DNA of 64,000 nucleotides from Streptomyces sp. RPA4-2 (GTDB lineage: Bacteria; Actinomycetota; Actinomycetes; Streptomycetales; Streptomycetaceae), in the NCBI RefSeq assembly GCF_012273515.2, contig NZ_CP050975.2, positions 4,960,001 through 5,024,000 of the forward strand, in the 5' to 3' direction. The notes beneath the pieces are model-generated. The model made no database searches and was not told the DNA's origin. It was given only the letters and a program-made list of their open reading frames with translations. Made by a program: the position numbers and the translations under genes. Below are positions 1 through 11,578 of this stretch, one piece after another (position 1 is the first letter of the stretch; every line of letters starts with the position of its first letter).

Positions 1-1455
1 CGCGTCGGCCGGCCAGACGGAGCGGGAGCCGGTCGTGGTGATCTTCGTGCCGTTGGAGGGCAGGTAGGTGACCGTGCCGTCGCCGGCGTTCTCGTACGAG
101 CCCACCAGGAGGTCGGCCCTGCCGTCGCCGGTCACGTCGTCGAGCTTCACGTCGAGGCCGAAGTGGTCGCCCTTCTCGTCGTTGCCCGGGACACCCGGCG
201 TGCTCTGGGCGAAGGCCTGGGCGCCGGAGGAGGTGTTGACGCCGTGCGCGGAGCCGTACAGGACGGTGACCATGCCGGCGTCCGCGTGGCCGTCGAGGTC
301 CTCGTACGCGGTGCTGACGACGAGGTCCTGGTAGCCGTCGTGGTTGATGTCACCGAGGTCCAGCTCGTAGCCGAAGCTGTCGTTCTTCTCCGCGGTGCCG
401 GGCACGCTGCCGGTGTTCTGGCTGATCCCGGCGGTCCCGGCAGGGCCGGACGCGGAACCGTAGGTGATGTTCACCTTCCCGCCGTACGCGGAGTCCGGAG
501 GGGTCGTGCCGTCGCTGAGCTTGGTGTTGTCCCAGGGCGCGCCGCTGACGATGTCGCCGAAGCCGTCGCCGTTGATGTCGCCGATGGCCGTGATGATGCC
601 GGTCTTCAGCGCCTTCGCGGCGGACACGCTCAGGCCGTTCGCCGTGCCGGGCACGTAGTAGTTCGTGTTCCAGCCGTAGTCGGTCTTGGTCTCGAAACCG
701 TCGACCACGAGGTCGGTGCGGCCGTCGCCGTTGATGTCACCGGCGGTGAGGTTCATCGGGCCGCGGGCGCTGCCGCCGGACTGGATCGGGGGCTTGATCG
801 TGGTCCGGGCGAGGCCGGCCGCGCCGCCGGCGGTGATGCCGCCCTTGTAGACGTAGATCGTGCTCGACGTGTTTCCGACGGCCAGGTCCGCCCTGCCGTC
901 GCCGTCGAAGTCGCCCGCGGCCAGGTTCTTGCCCCACAGGTCGTGCGAGGAGGAGGCCGGGTCGGCGATGGCCACACCCTTGCCGGTGAGGCCGCTCCGG
1001 GAGCCCCAGAGGACGGCGAGGCCACCGGCGTCGGTGTCGGTGCCGAACTTCTCGTGCGGAGAGGACACGGCGAGGTCGTCGTATCCGTCGCCGTTGAAGT
1101 CGGCGTAGGCCGTCTCCGCGCCGAAGGCGTCTCCGGCCTCGGCGGTGCCGGGAACCCCGGCGGTGTTCTGGCTGATCGTGGAGCGCTTGGCGGCCGAGAC
1201 ACCGGTGGCGGTGCCGTAGAGGGCGACGACCTGGCCGGCGGCCTTGTGGCCGCTCACGTAGGCGCCCTCGGCGGAGAAGGCGACGTCGCCGATGCCGTCG
1301 CCGTTGAAGTCGGCCGCCGGGACGACCGTGGAGTCGGCGGCCGTGGCCGTCGCGGCGGAGAACGTGAGCAGACCGCCCGTCAGAGCGGCCGCGGTGGCCG
1401 TCGCGAGGGCGAGCTGCAGGGCACGGGGGCGGTGGTGCGGGTGCTGCTTGTGCAT
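1..1455 (-). CDS. Secreted FG-GAP repeat (integrin alpha-like) protein, C-terminus cut by window edge
   Basis: The reading frame is open from an ATG at 1455 to the first base of the window, giving 485 codons without a stop, so the C-terminus lies outside. Residues 1-40 form a signal peptide: a basic start (MHKQHPHHRPR), an Ala/Leu-rich core and a TATAADS-type cleavage region. Seven calcium-binding-like FG-GAP motifs follow, for example DFNGDGIGDVAF, DFNGDGYDDLAV, DFDGDGRADLAVG, DINGDGRTDLVV, DINGDGFGDIVSG and DVTGDGRADLLVG. A clear GGAG ribosome binding site lies 8 bases before the ATG. The family folds as a beta-propeller and is usually exported; ligand or enzyme partner cannot be told from sequence. 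Transcribed alone, in the same direction as the oxidoreductase upstream of it. Confidence 0.88.
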   Translation of the reverse strand, partial: MHKQHPHHRPRALQLALATATAAALTGGLLTFSAATATAADSTVVPAADFNGDGIGDVAFSAEGAYVSGHKAAGQVVALYGTATGVSAAKRSTISQNTAGVPGTAEAGDAFGAETAYADFNGDGYDDLAVSSPHEKFGTDTDAGGLAVLWGSRSGLTGKGVAIADPASSSHDLWGKNLAAGDFDGDGRADLAVGNTSSTIYVYKGGITAGGAAGLARTTIKPPIQSGGSARGPMNLTAGDINGDGRTDLVVDGFETKTDYGWNTNYYVPGTANGLSVSAAKALKTGIITAIGDINGDGFGDIVSGAPWDNTKLSDGTTPPDSAYGGKVNITYGSASGPAGTAGISQNTGSVPGTAEKNDSFGYELDLGDINHDGYQDLVVSTAYEDLDGHADAGMVTVLYGSAHGVNTSSGAQAFAQSTPGVPGNDEKGDHFGLDVKLDDVTGDGRADLLVGSYENAGDGTVTYLPSNGTKITTTGSRSVWPADA

Positions 1456-1758
1456 GCGGGGTTCTCCTGCGGCATGCGGGAATGCCTGGCGGACACTCCC
1501 AGTCAATGGGGTGCGGACGATTCACGTTCGCCGGGAGTTGTCCTGGCGTTCATGGGCCGGTCAGCGAACAGGAGACCCGCAGGGGGGCAGCAGGGTTGTA
1601 CGGGAGTTCGGATTTCTTGCGGGAGACGTGAGGCGCACGGGCCGGGTGTTCATCTCCGGTGCCGATCTCCAGGGAATCCGGACGCGGGAGCCGGGGAGAA
1701 CGCGGAACGCCGGAGGCGCTGTCATCAGCTCCTCCGGCGTTCCTGGGGCGTCTGCGGT
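1456..1758. other. Intergenic gap upstream of FG-GAP gene
   Basis: About 300 bases with no supportable gene. It holds the terminator of the iron-sulfur gene near 1705-1742 and the ribosome binding site and presumed promoter of the FG-GAP gene. I see no repeat or RNA gene. Confidence 0.5.
1705..1742 (-). terminator. Hairpin terminator of the EtfD-like gene
   Basis: A perfect 12-bp stem (GAACGCCGGAGG at 1705-1716 pairing with 1731-1742) with a 14-base loop lies just after the stop of the leftward iron-sulfur oxidoreductase gene, where an intrinsic terminator is expected. There is no strong U-tract, as is common in Streptomyces. Confidence 0.6.
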
Positions 1759-4041
1759 CTACTTCACCGGTTCGGGCTCCGGCTCGCTCTCGGCCTCCGC
1801 GGCTCCCGCCGGATCGACCGGCGTCCTGACGGAGTCGAGCAGCAGCTGTGCGACGTCGACGACCTGGATGGACTCCTTGGCCTTGCCGTCGTTCTTCTTG
1901 CCGTTGACCGAGTCGGTCAGCATGACGAGGCAGAACGGGCAGGCGGTGGAGACGATGTCCGGGTTGAGGGAGAGCGCCTCGTCGACACGCTCGTTGTTGA
2001 TGCGCTTGCCGATCCGCTCCTCCATCCACATCCGCGCACCACCGGCGCCGCAGCAGAAGCCGCGCTCCTTGTGGCGGTGCATCTCCTGCTGGCGCAGGCC
2101 AGGGACGGCGGACATGATCTCGCGCGGCGGCGTGTAGATCTTGTTGTGGCGGCCCAGGTAGCAGGGGTCGTGGTACGTGATCAGACCCTCGACCGGGGTG
2201 ACCGGGAGCAGCTTGCCCTCGTCGATGAGGTGCTGGAGCAGCTGGGTGTGGTGGATGACCTCGTAGTCGCCGCCGAGCTGCGGGTACTCGTTGCCGATCG
2301 TGTTGAGGCAGTGCGGGCAGGTGGCGACGATCTTCTTCGCCGACTTCGGCTTCTTCGACTCGGGGGTGGTGTTGCCCTCGTCGTCCGTCTCCTCGCCGAA
2401 CGCCATGTTCAGCGCGGCCACGTTCTCCATGCCGAGTTCCTGGAACAGGGGCTCGTTGCCGAGGCGCCGGGCGGAGTCACCGGTGCACTTCTCGTCGCCG
2501 CCCATGATCGCGAACTTGACGCCCGCCATGTGGAGCAGCTCCGCGAAGGCCTTCGTGGTCTTCTTGGCGCGGTCTTCCAGCGCGCCGGCGCAGCCGACCC
2601 AGTACAGGTACTCGACCTCGGTGAGGTCCTCGATGTCGCGGCCGACGACGGGGATCTCGAAGTCGACCTCCTTGGTCCACTCCAGCCGCTGCTTCTTGGC
2701 CAGACCCCAGGGGTTGCCCTTCTTCTCCAGGTTCTTGAGCATCGTGCCCGCCTCGGACGGGAAGGCGCTCTCGATCATCACCTGGTAGCGGCGCATGTCG
2801 ACGATGTGGTCGATGTGCTCGATGTCGACGGGGCACTGCTCGACGCAGGCGCCGCAGGTGGTGCAGGACCACAGGACGTCGGGGTCGATGACGCCGTTCT
2901 CCTCGACGGTGCCGATGAGAGGCCGTTCGGCCTCCGCCAGCGCCGCGGCGGGCACGTCCGCGAGGGCCTCGGCCGAGGCCTTCTCGTTGCCCTCCATGTC
3001 CTTGCCGCCGCCCGCGAGCAGGTAGGGGGCCTTGGCGTGCGCGTGATCCCGGAGGGACATGATCAGCAGCTTGGGGGAGAGCGGCTTGCCCGTGTTCCAG
3101 GCGGGGCACTGCGACTGGCAGCGGCCGCACTCGGTGCAGGTGGAGAAGTCCAGCAGGCCCTTCCAGGAGAACTGCTCGACCTGGGAGACGCCGAAGACGT
3201 CGTCCTCCCCGGGGTCGGTGAAGTCGATGTCCTTGCCGCCGGAGGTCATCGGGAGCAGGCCGCCGAGCGCGGTCGCGCCGTCCGCGTTCCGCTTGAACCA
3301 GATGTTCGGGAAGGCGAGGAAGCGGTGCCAGGCGACACCCATGTTGGTGTTGAGGCCGACCGTGATCGCCCAGCCCATGGTGACGCCGAGCTTGATCATG
3401 GCGGTCAGGTAGACCAGGTTCTGCAGGGTGCCGAGGCTCAGGCCCTTGAAGGCGGCGACCAGGGGGTACGACGCCCAGTACGCGGCCTCGTAGTGGTGGA
3501 CGCCGTGAATCGCGCCCTCCAGACCGCGCAGGGTCATGATGGCGAGGCCGATGACGAGGATGACGGCCTCGACGAAGTAGGCCTGGCCGGTCTTGGAGCC
3601 CGCGAAGCGCGACTTGCGGCCCGGCTTCGACGGCCGGTTGAGCTGCCGGATCGCGATCAGTACGAGGATGCCGAGCGTCGTGAACAGCGCGATGAACTCG
3701 GTGTACAGCTCGTACGGCAGCCAGCCGCCCAGGACGGGCAGCGTCCAGTCGGCCTTGAACAGCTGACCGTAGGCCGTGACGATGGTCAGGCCGAGGGTCA
3801 GGAAGCCGACGGCGACGAACCAGTGCGCGACGCCGACGATCCCCCACCGGTTCATCCGGGTGTGGCCGACGAACTCCTTGGCCAGCGTGATGCTGCGGGC
3901 CTTCCAGGCGTCGGTCCTGGATCCGGCCGGGAGGGGTTGGCCGAGCTTGATGAACCGGTAGATCTGCGCGACGGCTCGGGCGATGAGCGCAACGCCGACC
4001 ACGGTCAGGGTCAGCGACACAATGATCGCGGCGAGTTGCAT
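1759..4041 (-). CDS. Membrane-bound (Fe-S) oxidoreductase, EtfD / heterodisulfide reductase-like
   Basis: This 760-residue protein has a membrane part with about five helices in residues 1-235, then a cytoplasmic domain with two 4Fe-4S motifs: CTECGRCQSQCP near residues 302-312 and CTTCGACVEQCP near 390. Two CCG-type cysteine modules follow (CPHCLNTIGN, HDPCYLGRH, RGFCCGAGGARMW), as in heterodisulfide reductase subunit D. The architecture matches the actinobacterial EtfD family (mycobacterial Rv0338c type), which is known to pass electrons from electron-transfer flavoprotein to menaquinone during fatty-acid beta-oxidation. The C-terminal tail is a short acidic Glu/Pro stretch. The gene stands alone with its own terminator, and a TTAC/GTAA palindrome lies 41 bp upstream. 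The family is sure; the ETF partner is inferred. Confidence 0.88.
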   Translation of the reverse strand: MQLAAIIVSLTLTVVGVALIARAVAQIYRFIKLGQPLPAGSRTDAWKARSITLAKEFVGHTRMNRWGIVGVAHWFVAVGFLTLGLTIVTAYGQLFKADWTLPVLGGWLPYELYTEFIALFTTLGILVLIAIRQLNRPSKPGRKSRFAGSKTGQAYFVEAVILVIGLAIMTLRGLEGAIHGVHHYEAAYWASYPLVAAFKGLSLGTLQNLVYLTAMIKLGVTMGWAITVGLNTNMGVAWHRFLAFPNIWFKRNADGATALGGLLPMTSGGKDIDFTDPGEDDVFGVSQVEQFSWKGLLDFSTCTECGRCQSQCPAWNTGKPLSPKLLIMSLRDHAHAKAPYLLAGGGKDMEGNEKASAEALADVPAAALAEAERPLIGTVEENGVIDPDVLWSCTTCGACVEQCPVDIEHIDHIVDMRRYQVMIESAFPSEAGTMLKNLEKKGNPWGLAKKQRLEWTKEVDFEIPVVGRDIEDLTEVEYLYWVGCAGALEDRAKKTTKAFAELLHMAGVKFAIMGGDEKCTGDSARRLGNEPLFQELGMENVAALNMAFGEETDDEGNTTPESKKPKSAKKIVATCPHCLNTIGNEYPQLGGDYEVIHHTQLLQHLIDEGKLLPVTPVEGLITYHDPCYLGRHNKIYTPPREIMSAVPGLRQQEMHRHKERGFCCGAGGARMWMEERIGKRINNERVDEALSLNPDIVSTACPFCLVMLTDSVNGKKNDGKAKESIQVVDVAQLLLDSVRTPVDPAGAAEAESEPEPEPVK

Positions 4042-4081
4042 TGGGGGCTCCTCGGGCCTGCGAGGTGGGGCTTTGTGTGAT

Positions 4082-4095
4082 TACTAAGCGGTAAC
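4082..4095. promoter_or_regulatory. TTAC-N6-GTAA palindrome upstream of EtfD-like gene
   Basis: The sequence TTACTAAGCGGTAA sits 41 bp upstream of the ATG at 4041, in the gap shared with the divergent WecA-like gene. The half sites TTAC and GTAA are exact inverted repeats. The form resembles operators of TetR-family regulators of fatty-acid oxidation in actinobacteria; this assignment is inference. Confidence 0.4.
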
Positions 4096-4274
4096 TTATG
4101 CAGTCCGTCTGAGACTACCCACTTCTTGCGCCGCACTGTAGCCAGCGGTGCGGTGATCTGCGTCGCTGAGGGTTGCCTGACGGGAGTGTCCCTTCCCGGG
4201 GTCGCGGGGCCGACACGTAAACCCGATCGTGTTATCTGCTGCACATTTCAGACATTCAACCCTAAGTTGACGCT

Positions 4275-5295
4275 GTGCTGTACGGAATCGCCGCTGCCAT
4301 CGCCGCCCTGCTCCTCGCCGCCCTGCTCGCCGCGCTGCTGCGGACGCTCGCCCTGCGCCTCGGCGCGGTCGAGCGGCGGCGGGGGCGCCTGGTCGCGCTG
4401 CTCGGCGGGCCGGCGGTGATCGTGGCGACCGCGTTCGTCGCCGGGGCCGGTGACTGGACGGACGTGGCCCCGCTGGGCCCCGCGGCCGGGCGGCTGCTGG
4501 TCGCCGGGATGGTGGTCGGCGCCCTCGGGCTGGTCGCCGACCTGAGACCCGTACCGCTCCCGGTGCGGGCGGCCGTCGTGACCACCGCCACCGCGCTGAC
4601 CGTGCCGTTCGACGAACTCGGACCGGTCCTGGGGGTCCTGGCCGTCGGGTGGGTCGTCCTCGTCACGCTCGCTTTCACCTCCCTCGATCACGCCGACGGA
4701 GTGATGGGGACGGTCGCCGTGGTGACCGCCTTCGCCCTGAGCGGGTGCGCGGCCGCCGAGGTCATGGACGGGCTGGCGACGCTGCTGAGCGTGCTGGCCG
4801 CCGCGCTGACCGGGTTCCTGATGCACGGCTGGCCGCCCGCCCGGATCGTGCCTGGGCGCTGTGGCGGCCTGTTCGCCGGGTTCGTGCTGGCCTCGGCCGC
4901 GGTGCTGGTGCACGGCCGGCCGGGGGGCCGGGCCGAGCGTGGGGGCCGTGTTCGCGCTGACGGCGGTGGCGACCGCCGACGCGGTGCTGGTGCTGGTGTC
5001 GCGGCGGCGGGCCGGGCGTCCGCTGCTGAGCGGCGCTCCCGACCACCTCGTCCACCGGCTGCGGCACCTCGGTGTCACGGCGCAGGGTGCCGCGGTCCTC
5101 GTCGGTGTCACCGGCTTCGCGGGTGCACTCGTCGGCATGCTGATCGACCTGGGGTGGGTGGGGGCGACGGCGGCCCTGTGGGTGGCGGGCGGCGCCGCCG
5201 GGATGGTCCTGGTACTCCTTCGTGTTCCCGCCTATGGGGCGAGCCTCCCGGGAAAACCGCAGGTCGGCGCCCACCTGCGTGTAAGGAACAGATAA
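4275..5295 (+). pseudogene. WecA/MraY-like (GT4) membrane protein, frameshifted
   Basis: The gene starts at 4275 in one frame and must shift forward by one base near 4922-4926 (a run of six G) to continue to the stop at 5293-5295. The joined product is about 339 residues with roughly ten hydrophobic helices. It follows the pattern of undecaprenyl-phosphate sugar-1-phosphate transferases: GLVADLRPVP, a degenerate LDHADGVMG in place of NxxDGxDG, GWPPARIVPGRCGG for FPPARIFxGDxG, and a late DHLVHRLRHLG matching the HLHHRLL motif. Two Asp usually needed for catalysis are replaced (the motif reads RCGG instead of GDxG), so it may not be a working transferase even if intact. The frameshift may be a sequencing error in the G run. 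It ends less than 100 bp before dnaK. Confidence 0.7.
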
Positions 5296-5297
5296 GA

Positions 5298-5318
5298 CTT
5301 GAGCCCCCTCGACTCAGC
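5298..5318. promoter_or_regulatory. Degenerate HAIR operator upstream of dnaK promoter
   Basis: CTTGAGC-N7-ACTCAGC matches the HspR-binding consensus CTTGAGT-N7-ACTCAAG in 11 of 14 positions and sits just upstream of the predicted -35 box. More than one HAIR-like site is known at the dnaK promoter of Streptomyces coelicolor. Confidence 0.6.
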
Positions 5319-5322
5319 TCTG

Positions 5323-5349
5323 TTGACCGGGAGCGGGACGTCGTGCACA

Positions 5350-5351
<2 letters not shown>
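5323..5351 (+). promoter_or_regulatory. dnaK: Predicted dnaK operon promoter
   Basis: TTGACC at 5323-5328 and CACACT at 5346-5351 are separated by 17 bases and form a vegetative-type promoter. The -10 end overlaps the perfect HAIR operator, so bound HspR would block RNA polymerase. The start site is inferred, not shown. Confidence 0.55.
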
Positions 5352-7897
<2,546 letters not shown>

Positions 7898-7930
7898 CGT
7901 TGACACGATGAGGAAGGAGGGACGTCGGGG

Positions 7931-9118
7931 ATGAGCACCAAGGACTTCATCGAGAAGGACTACTACAAGGTCCTCGGCGTCCCCAAGGACGCCACCGAGG
8001 CCGAGATCAAGAAGGCGTACCGGAAGCTCGCCCGCGAGTTCCACCCGGACGCCAACAAGGGCAACGCCAAGGCCGAGGAGCGCTTCAAGGAGATCTCCGA
8101 GGCGAACGACATCCTCGGGGACGCCAAGAAGCGCAAGGAGTACGACGAGGCACGCGCCCTCTTCGGCAACGGCGGCTTCCGTCCGGGGCCCGGAGCGGGC
8201 GGCGGCAACTTCAACTTCGACCTGGGCGACCTCTTCGGAGGCGGCGCCCAGGGCGGAGCGGGCGGCGGGGCCGGCGGCTTCGGCGGCGGCATAGGCGACG
8301 TCTTCGGGGGCCTGTTCAACCGCGGCGGCGCGGGCACCGGCACCCGGACCCAGCCCCGGCGCGGCCAGGACATCGACACCGAGGTGACGCTGAGCTTCAC
8401 CGAGGCGGTGGACGGCGCGACGGTCCCGCTGCGGATGACGTCCCAGGCTCCCTGCAAGGCCTGTTCGGGAACCGGCGACAAGAACGGCACACCGCGTGTG
8501 TGCCCGACCTGTGTCGGCACCGGCCAGGTGGCGCGGGGCTCCGGTGGCGGGTTCTCGCTGACGGACCCCTGCCCGGACTGCAAGGGCCGCGGTCTGATCG
8601 CCGAGCACCCCTGCATGGAGTGCTCGGGCAGCGGTCGCGCCAAGTCGTCCCGCACGATGCAGGTCCGCATCCCGGCGGGCGTCACCGACTCGCAGCGGAT
8701 CCGGCTGCGCGGCAAGGGCGGGCCCGGCGAACGGGGCGGCCCGGCCGGCGACCTGTACGTCACGGTCCATGTGGACGCCCACCCGGTCTTCGGCCGCAAG
8801 GGCGACAACCTCACCGTCGCCGTGCCCGTCACCTTCGCGGAGGCGGCCCTCGGCGGCGAGGTGCGGGTACCGACCCTGGGCGGCCCCCCGGTCACCCTGA
8901 AACTGCCCCCGGGCACGCCCAACGGCCGTACGATGCGGGCCCGCGGCAAGGGCGCGGTCCGCAAGGACGGCACCCGCGGCGACCTTCTCGTCACCGTCGA
9001 GGTCGCGGTCCCCACGGACGTGTCGGGCAAGGCGCGTGACGCCCTGGAGGCGTATCGCGAGGCAACCGCGGACGAGGACCCGCGTGCGGAGCTGTTCCAG
9101 GCCGCGAAGGGAGCATGA
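7931..9118 (+). CDS. dnaJ: Chaperone protein DnaJ (Hsp40)
   Basis: A 395-residue type I DnaJ. The J domain (about residues 9-75) has HPD at 38-40, which stimulates DnaK ATPase. A Gly/Phe-rich linker runs to about residue 150. Four zinc-binding CxxCxGxG modules follow: CKACSGTG, CPTCVGTG, CPDCKGRG and CMECSGSG. The C-terminal peptide-binding domain holds RIRLRGKGGPGERGGPAGDLYV. It delivers unfolded clients to DnaK. It begins 33 bases after grpE with AGGAAGGAGGGACG ahead of the ATG, and its stop lies only 4 bases before hspR. Streptomyces usually has a second DnaJ elsewhere; this is the heat-shock operon copy. Confidence 0.97.
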   Translation: MSTKDFIEKDYYKVLGVPKDATEAEIKKAYRKLAREFHPDANKGNAKAEERFKEISEANDILGDAKKRKEYDEARALFGNGGFRPGPGAGGGNFNFDLGDLFGGGAQGGAGGGAGGFGGGIGDVFGGLFNRGGAGTGTRTQPRRGQDIDTEVTLSFTEAVDGATVPLRMTSQAPCKACSGTGDKNGTPRVCPTCVGTGQVARGSGGGFSLTDPCPDCKGRGLIAEHPCMECSGSGRAKSSRTMQVRIPAGVTDSQRIRLRGKGGPGERGGPAGDLYVTVHVDAHPVFGRKGDNLTVAVPVTFAEAALGGEVRVPTLGGPPVTLKLPPGTPNGRTMRARGKGAVRKDGTRGDLLVTVEVAVPTDVSGKARDALEAYREATADEDPRAELFQAAKGA

Positions 9119-9122
9119 GCAG

Positions 9123-9569
9123 ATGGACGGCCGTCGTCGAAACCCCTATGAACTGACCGAGGAGACCCCGGTCTACGTCATCTCGGTGGCGGCCCAGCTC
9201 TCCGGCCTGCACCCGCAGACCCTGCGCCAGTACGACCGCCTCGGCCTGGTCTCACCTGACCGCACGCCCGGGCGTGGCCGGCGCTACTCGGCCCGCGACA
9301 TCGAACTGCTGCGCACCGTCCAGCAGTTGTCGCAGGACGAGGGCATCAACCTGGCCGGCATCAAACGCATCATCGAGCTGGAGAACCAGGTCGCCGCGCT
9401 CCAGTCCCGTGTCGTGGAACTGGAGTCGGCCCTGGACGGCGCGGCGGCGGCCATGCAGCAGCGTGAGGCCGCCGTGCACGCCTCCTACCGGCGGGACCTG
9501 GTCCCGTACCAGGAGGTCCAGCAGACGAGCGCGCTGGTGGTGTGGCGGCCGAAGCGGTCGCCGGAGTAG
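9123..9569 (+). CDS. hspR: Heat-shock repressor HspR (MerR family)
   Basis: A 148-residue MerR-type regulator. The winged helix-turn-helix is at about residues 17-85 (YVISVAAQLSGLHPQTLRQY, then RRYSARDIELLRTVQQL) and a coiled coil covers about 85-115 (IELENQVAALQSRVVELESA). HspR binds HAIR repeats and represses dnaK and clpB at normal temperature. The ATG at 9123 lies 4 bases after the dnaJ stop and fits the known N-terminus of family members; a longer in-frame start inside dnaJ is unlikely. A strong terminator follows, so this is the last gene of the operon and of an autoregulatory loop. Confidence 0.96.
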   Translation: MDGRRRNPYELTEETPVYVISVAAQLSGLHPQTLRQYDRLGLVSPDRTPGRGRRYSARDIELLRTVQQLSQDEGINLAGIKRIIELENQVAALQSRVVELESALDGAAAAMQQREAAVHASYRRDLVPYQEVQQTSALVVWRPKRSPE

Positions 9570-9580
9570 TTCCAGTTCGT

Positions 9581-9619
9581 CGAAGGGGCCGGGAGGTGGA
9601 TCACCTCCCGGCCCCTTCG
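9581..9619 (+). terminator. Terminator of the dnaK operon
   Basis: A perfect 18-bp stem (9581-9598 with 9602-9619) and a 3-base loop begin 12 bases after the hspR stop. This is one of the strongest hairpins in the window and marks the end of the heat-shock operon. Confidence 0.88.
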
Positions 9620-10336
9620 TGTGTCCGCGGCCGGGGGTCGCGCACGTCCCGCGAAGTGGCCTGCCGGGCGGGCGAGTTGTCCGCGGAGGCGCGGGGGAGC
9701 CCGACATCCGCGGGAGGGGGCCCGTGCGGCGCGATCGACGCGAAGGTGTTTGCCGGCGGGAACGGTGCGGCCGACGGCCTGTCTCCGGGCGGTGGTCACG
9801 TCCCGCCGGAGGCCGGTCGCGCGGGTGTTCGCCGAGAGGGGGCCGAATCGGCCAAGTCCGCACCCCGGACGCCGCGGTCCGTTTTCTTCGGTGTGCCCCA
9901 CAAAGTGACGTTCACGTGCACTGCCGTTTGCGGGTGGGCGAGACATAAACGGTCATTGCGGCCGGAGTTGTGCGATGCGTGCGACAGCCGGGTTCATGAG
10001 TGACGCAGATCACTGCGGTCCTGGTGCGGGCCGTCCCGTCGTGTCGGGCCGGGCTCGCGCTCGCCCGTCCGGAGCTGCGGTGATACTCGGCCAACTTCAA
10101 GTCTCCAGGTCGGGGGCGGGGGTTGTCCGGCCCTGACGGGGTGTGTGGGAACGACGCGCGCCGCAGGTGTTACGTGGAAGTGGAGGTGCACGCTCTTCCC
10201 ATCGTGTTCACTTGGGGAACACAGAACGCTGTTGCCATCTCGTTAAGTGGTTACTCCTTGACGCTGAGGTGATCGCCGCGTTGGCTTTCAGCCACCTGGG
10301 TCGCAATGCAGCTACCTCGCCCGGAAGGCACCTGAT
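9620..10336. other. Long non-coding gap before sugar-binding lipoprotein gene
   Basis: About 700 bases with no reading frame that looks like a protein. The last 250 bases are less GC-rich than the neighbourhood (for example around 10200-10270) and should hold the promoter of the lipoprotein gene. No hairpin, tRNA or tandem repeat stands out. Confidence 0.5.
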
Positions 10337-11464
10337 GTGAACACTCGTAACACCCGGCTTCGTCGTACGGCCATAGCCTTGGCCTCGTCCGCGATGGCCG
10401 TCTCACTCGCCGGCTGCGGGGTCGTGGACGGGATCGGCGGCAGCGACTCCAAGGCGAGCCCGACCAAGGGCGACGACATCAAGGTGGGTCTCCTTCTGCC
10501 CGAGAAGGGGAACACGCGTTACGAGAAGTTCGATCACCCGATCATCGAGGAGCAGGTCAAAAAGCTCACCAACGGCAAGGGCTCGGTGGTCTACGCCAAC
10601 GCCGAGCAGAGCGCGAGCAAGCAGAACACCCAGCTCCAGCAGATGGTGGACGAAAAGGTCGACGTCCTCCTCGTGGACGCGGTCGACTCCAAGGCCATCG
10701 CGGGCGGTGTGCGCAAGGCCAAGGCCGCGGGTATCCCCGTCATCGCCTACGACCGCCTGGCGCAGGGTCCGATCGACGCGTACATCTCCTTCGACAACGA
10801 ACTCGTCGGCGAGGTGCAGGCCAAGGAACTGCTGAAGGCGCTGGGCACCAACGCCGCCACGAAGCAGATCGTGATGATGAACGGCTCGCTCACCGACCCG
10901 AACGCGGCGCAGTTCAAGGCGGGCGCCATGTCCGTGCTCGACGGCAAGGTCGAGATCGCGCGGAGGTACGACACCAAGGACTGGGACCCGGCCAACGCCA
11001 AGTCCAACATGCTGGAGGCGATCTCGGCCGTCGGCGTCAACAACATCGCCGGTGTCTACTCCGCCAACGACGGCATCGCGGGCGCGGTCATCGACGCCAT
11101 GAAGACCATGGGTGTCAGCAACGTGCCGCCGGTCACCGGCCAGGACGCCGAGCTCGACGCCGTGCAGCGGATCCTCGCGGGCGACCAGTACATGAGCGTC
11201 TACAAGTCGTACCCGCAGGAGGCCACCGCCGCCGCCGAGATGGCCGTGGCCAAGGTCCAGGGCCGCGGGATCGAGTTCGACGCGCTGACCCGCGACAAGG
11301 TCGACAGCCCCACGACCAAGAAGATCCCGTCCCAGCTCGTGCCCGTGGTCGCCCTCACCAAGGACAACGTCAAGGAGACGGTCCTCCAGGACGACATCTA
11401 CACCGTCGCGGAGATCTGCACGGCCAAGTACAAGACGGCCTGCGCGGCGGCCCACATCAAGTAG
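10337..11464 (+). CDS. Sugar ABC transporter substrate-binding lipoprotein (XylF/RbsB type)
   Basis: A 375-residue type I periplasmic-binding protein. The N-terminus is a lipoprotein signal with basic residues, a hydrophobic core and lipobox SLAGC (Cys at about 29), so it is tethered outside the membrane. The body contains the patterns IKVGLLLPEKGNTRYEKFD, VDVLLVDAVDSKAIAGGVRKA, GIPVIAYDRL and VTGQDAELDAVQRILAGDQ seen in xylose- and ribose-binding proteins. The start is GTG at 10337 with GGAAGG ahead. No permease or ATPase gene is adjacent, so the rest of the transporter must be elsewhere or the protein acts as a sensor. The exact sugar is not predictable. Confidence 0.9.
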   Translation: MNTRNTRLRRTAIALASSAMAVSLAGCGVVDGIGGSDSKASPTKGDDIKVGLLLPEKGNTRYEKFDHPIIEEQVKKLTNGKGSVVYANAEQSASKQNTQLQQMVDEKVDVLLVDAVDSKAIAGGVRKAKAAGIPVIAYDRLAQGPIDAYISFDNELVGEVQAKELLKALGTNAATKQIVMMNGSLTDPNAAQFKAGAMSVLDGKVEIARRYDTKDWDPANAKSNMLEAISAVGVNNIAGVYSANDGIAGAVIDAMKTMGVSNVPPVTGQDAELDAVQRILAGDQYMSVYKSYPQEATAAAEMAVAKVQGRGIEFDALTRDKVDSPTTKKIPSQLVPVVALTKDNVKETVLQDDIYTVAEICTAKYKTACAAAHIK

Positions 11465-11480
11465 CCGTTGCCGTCCTGCC

Positions 11481-11524
11481 ACGTACGCGCGGGAGTCCCT
11501 GGCCGGGGACTCCCGCGCGTACGT
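11481..11524 (+). terminator. Terminator of the sugar-binding protein gene
   Basis: A perfect 19-bp stem (11481-11499 with 11506-11524) and a 6-base loop lie 16 bases after the stop of the lipoprotein gene. Confidence 0.85.
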
Positions 11525-11578
11525 CTCTCACGGCCCGGGTGAACCGTTGCGGGCCGGCCGTGGTCTCACCGGGAGACC

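Noticed and set aside
163..4080. A long + strand reading frame of 1305 residues
   Set aside because: It is antisense to the FG-GAP and EtfD-like genes, is Arg/Val/Gly-rich and matches no family; the minus-strand genes have clear motifs.
9620..10336. Small frames such as 9621-9908 and 10143-10340
   Set aside because: No ribosome binding site or family pattern; composition is that of filler GC-rich sequence.
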